A stretch of DNA of 6,503 nt, taken from assembly GCF_019052365.1 (NCBI RefSeq), contig NZ_JAHQUY010000106.1, positions 1 to 6,503 on the forward strand, in the 5' to 3' direction. The translations under genes and the position numbers were made by a program. The notes beneath the pieces are model-generated. The model searched no databases. It saw nothing but the letters and a program-made list of their open reading frames with translations, and had not been told where the DNA came from. Shown here piece after piece: positions 6,048 to 6,503 of this stretch. Every line of letters begins with the position of its first letter. The first letter of the stretch is position 1. The stretch is from Leyella stercorea. Its GTDB lineage: Bacteria; Bacteroidota; Bacteroidia; Bacteroidales; Bacteroidaceae.

Positions 6048-6222
6048 TATTTATTGGTTAAATGGAATGTGTTACCATCATTTGATTTCTGCCAAGTGGT
6101 AGGAAACCACTTGGCAGAAAAGATGGGGTATATGTTTAACGGCTGGCAGAAATAACAACAGGTGTAGTCGCCTCCACTTGTTCACCAGTATCATTTGTAA
6201 TGATGTTCTTATTTGTCTGCAT
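6048..6222 (-). pseudogene. Decayed 5' fragment of a second DUF1848 gene
   Basis: From an ATG at 6222 the minus strand reads MQTNKN, then GEQVEATTPVVISASR, then TAA at 6136-6138. The intact neighbour has GDNVEATAPVIISASRSTDIPAFY at the same place. The 16-residue blocks ending ISASR match at 12 positions, and the TAA replaces the following Ser. Homology continues beyond the stop (T-Y-T-P-S-F for TDIPAF), then loses one base before CCAAGTGG (the codons for AKW). It fades through a sequence matching WYNPFN near 6048-6075, where the zinc-ribbon gene begins. Only about the first 55 of 349 codons remain, with at least one stop and one frameshift. Its start overlaps the end of the right-edge gene by 14 bp, an arrangement like that of the intact copy, which starts directly after its upstream neighbour. 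Confidence 0.82.
6086..6120. repeat. Perfect 15-bp palindrome with 5-nt loop inside the DUF1848 remnant
   Basis: TTTCTGCCAAGTGGT (6086-6100) is the exact reverse complement of 6106-6120, separated by AGGAA. The equivalent place in the intact gene (about 5301-5340) holds only an imperfect inverted repeat formed by the codons for YAK and LAK. A strong hairpin would form in RNA read from either strand. No T-run follows on the minus strand, so it is not a classic terminator, though it could still reduce read-through into the zinc-ribbon gene. Confidence 0.8.
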
Positions 6223-6503
6223 AGCGATTGCTTAACTCCTCACAAACTTTATTTACAGCTTCTATGTCTTTGTTTGTATCTCCTCGTAAGCAAAAATAAT
6301 CTCTAGTCTTTTGACTTTTTGCAAGACAATATTTTCCTATGTGAGATATTATATCTTCAGCGTTAGTTTCATGAGAACAACGTCCACCAGGTGAATGCAT
6401 GAGTATAACACTTTTAGCAGCAGCCATAATTTTGTCTTTCTGATAATCGCTTAGATAATCGAGCTTACTTATGAAAGCACCTAAATCTTCGTCATGAAGA
6501 ATA
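6209..6503 (-). CDS. 3' part of an unrecognised gene running off the right edge
   Basis: The minus frame is open from the window edge to a TAA at 6209-6211, giving at least 97 codons. An internal ATG at 6427 is probably not the start, because the frame continues upstream without a stop and the upstream residues (DLGAFISKLDYLSDYQKDKI) look like ordinary coding sequence leading into MAAAKSVILMHSPGG. The visible part includes SPGGRCSHETNAEDIISHIG and ends in a charged helix, DIEAVNKVCEELSNRYADK. I do not recognise the family. Its stop overlaps the start of the decayed DUF1848 copy, so before that gene decayed the two were probably coupled in one operon. Confidence 0.65.
   Translation of the reverse strand, partial: ILHDEDLGAFISKLDYLSDYQKDKIMAAAKSVILMHSPGGRCSHETNAEDIISHIGKYCLAKSQKTRDYFCLRGDTNKDIEAVNKVCEELSNRYADK

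Noticed and set aside
6209..6427. Complete 72-residue gene starting at the ATG at 6427
   Set aside because: The same frame stays open to the window edge with protein-like sequence, so the ATG is most likely internal and the gene is partial.

Overview
The window looks like a chromosomal segment from a Bacteroidota bacterium, most likely Prevotella-like. Evidence: a TAnnTTTG-type promoter element before the first operon, A-rich leaders without Shine-Dalgarno sites, and an AlbA_2/ATP-binding family carrying short 'SSE' heptad repeats of a kind I associate with this phylum. The genus is an inference.

Left part (1-1973, plus strand, GC-rich). A T-rich leader with a short tandem repeat and a duplicated promoter-like segment precedes pyrK and pyrD. 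These overlap by 13 bp and encode the two subunits of class 1B (NAD-dependent) dihydroorotate dehydrogenase, the fourth step of UMP synthesis. A strong hairpin with a T-run ends the operon and may also stop transcription arriving from the right.

Right part (about 1974-6503, minus strand, visibly AT-richer). This is an accessory block converging on the pyr operon. In transcription order it holds: the 3' end of an unrecognised gene entering from the right edge; a decayed 5' fragment of a DUF1848 gene; a small protein with four CxxC pairs; an intact DUF1848 protein with a C-terminal CxxxCxxC cluster; a frameshifted 5' fragment of an AlbA_2 (Schlafen-like, COG2865-type) ATP-binding protein; a 348-residue protein of unknown function; an ADP-ribosylglycohydrolase (DraG-like) protein; and what looks like the 3' end of an AlbA_2/COG2865-type gene with five perfectly phased 21-bp repeats.

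The main observation is that the two AlbA_2/COG2865 fragments sit on either side of the unknown-protein plus ADP-ribosylglycohydrolase pair. They share strand and order, as if this two-gene module replaced the middle of one ancestral gene. With the decayed second DUF1848 copy, the locus looks like a gene-turnover hotspot next to a conserved core operon. Whether the pair works as an ADP-ribosylation-related or defence module is a hypothesis, not something the sequence proves.
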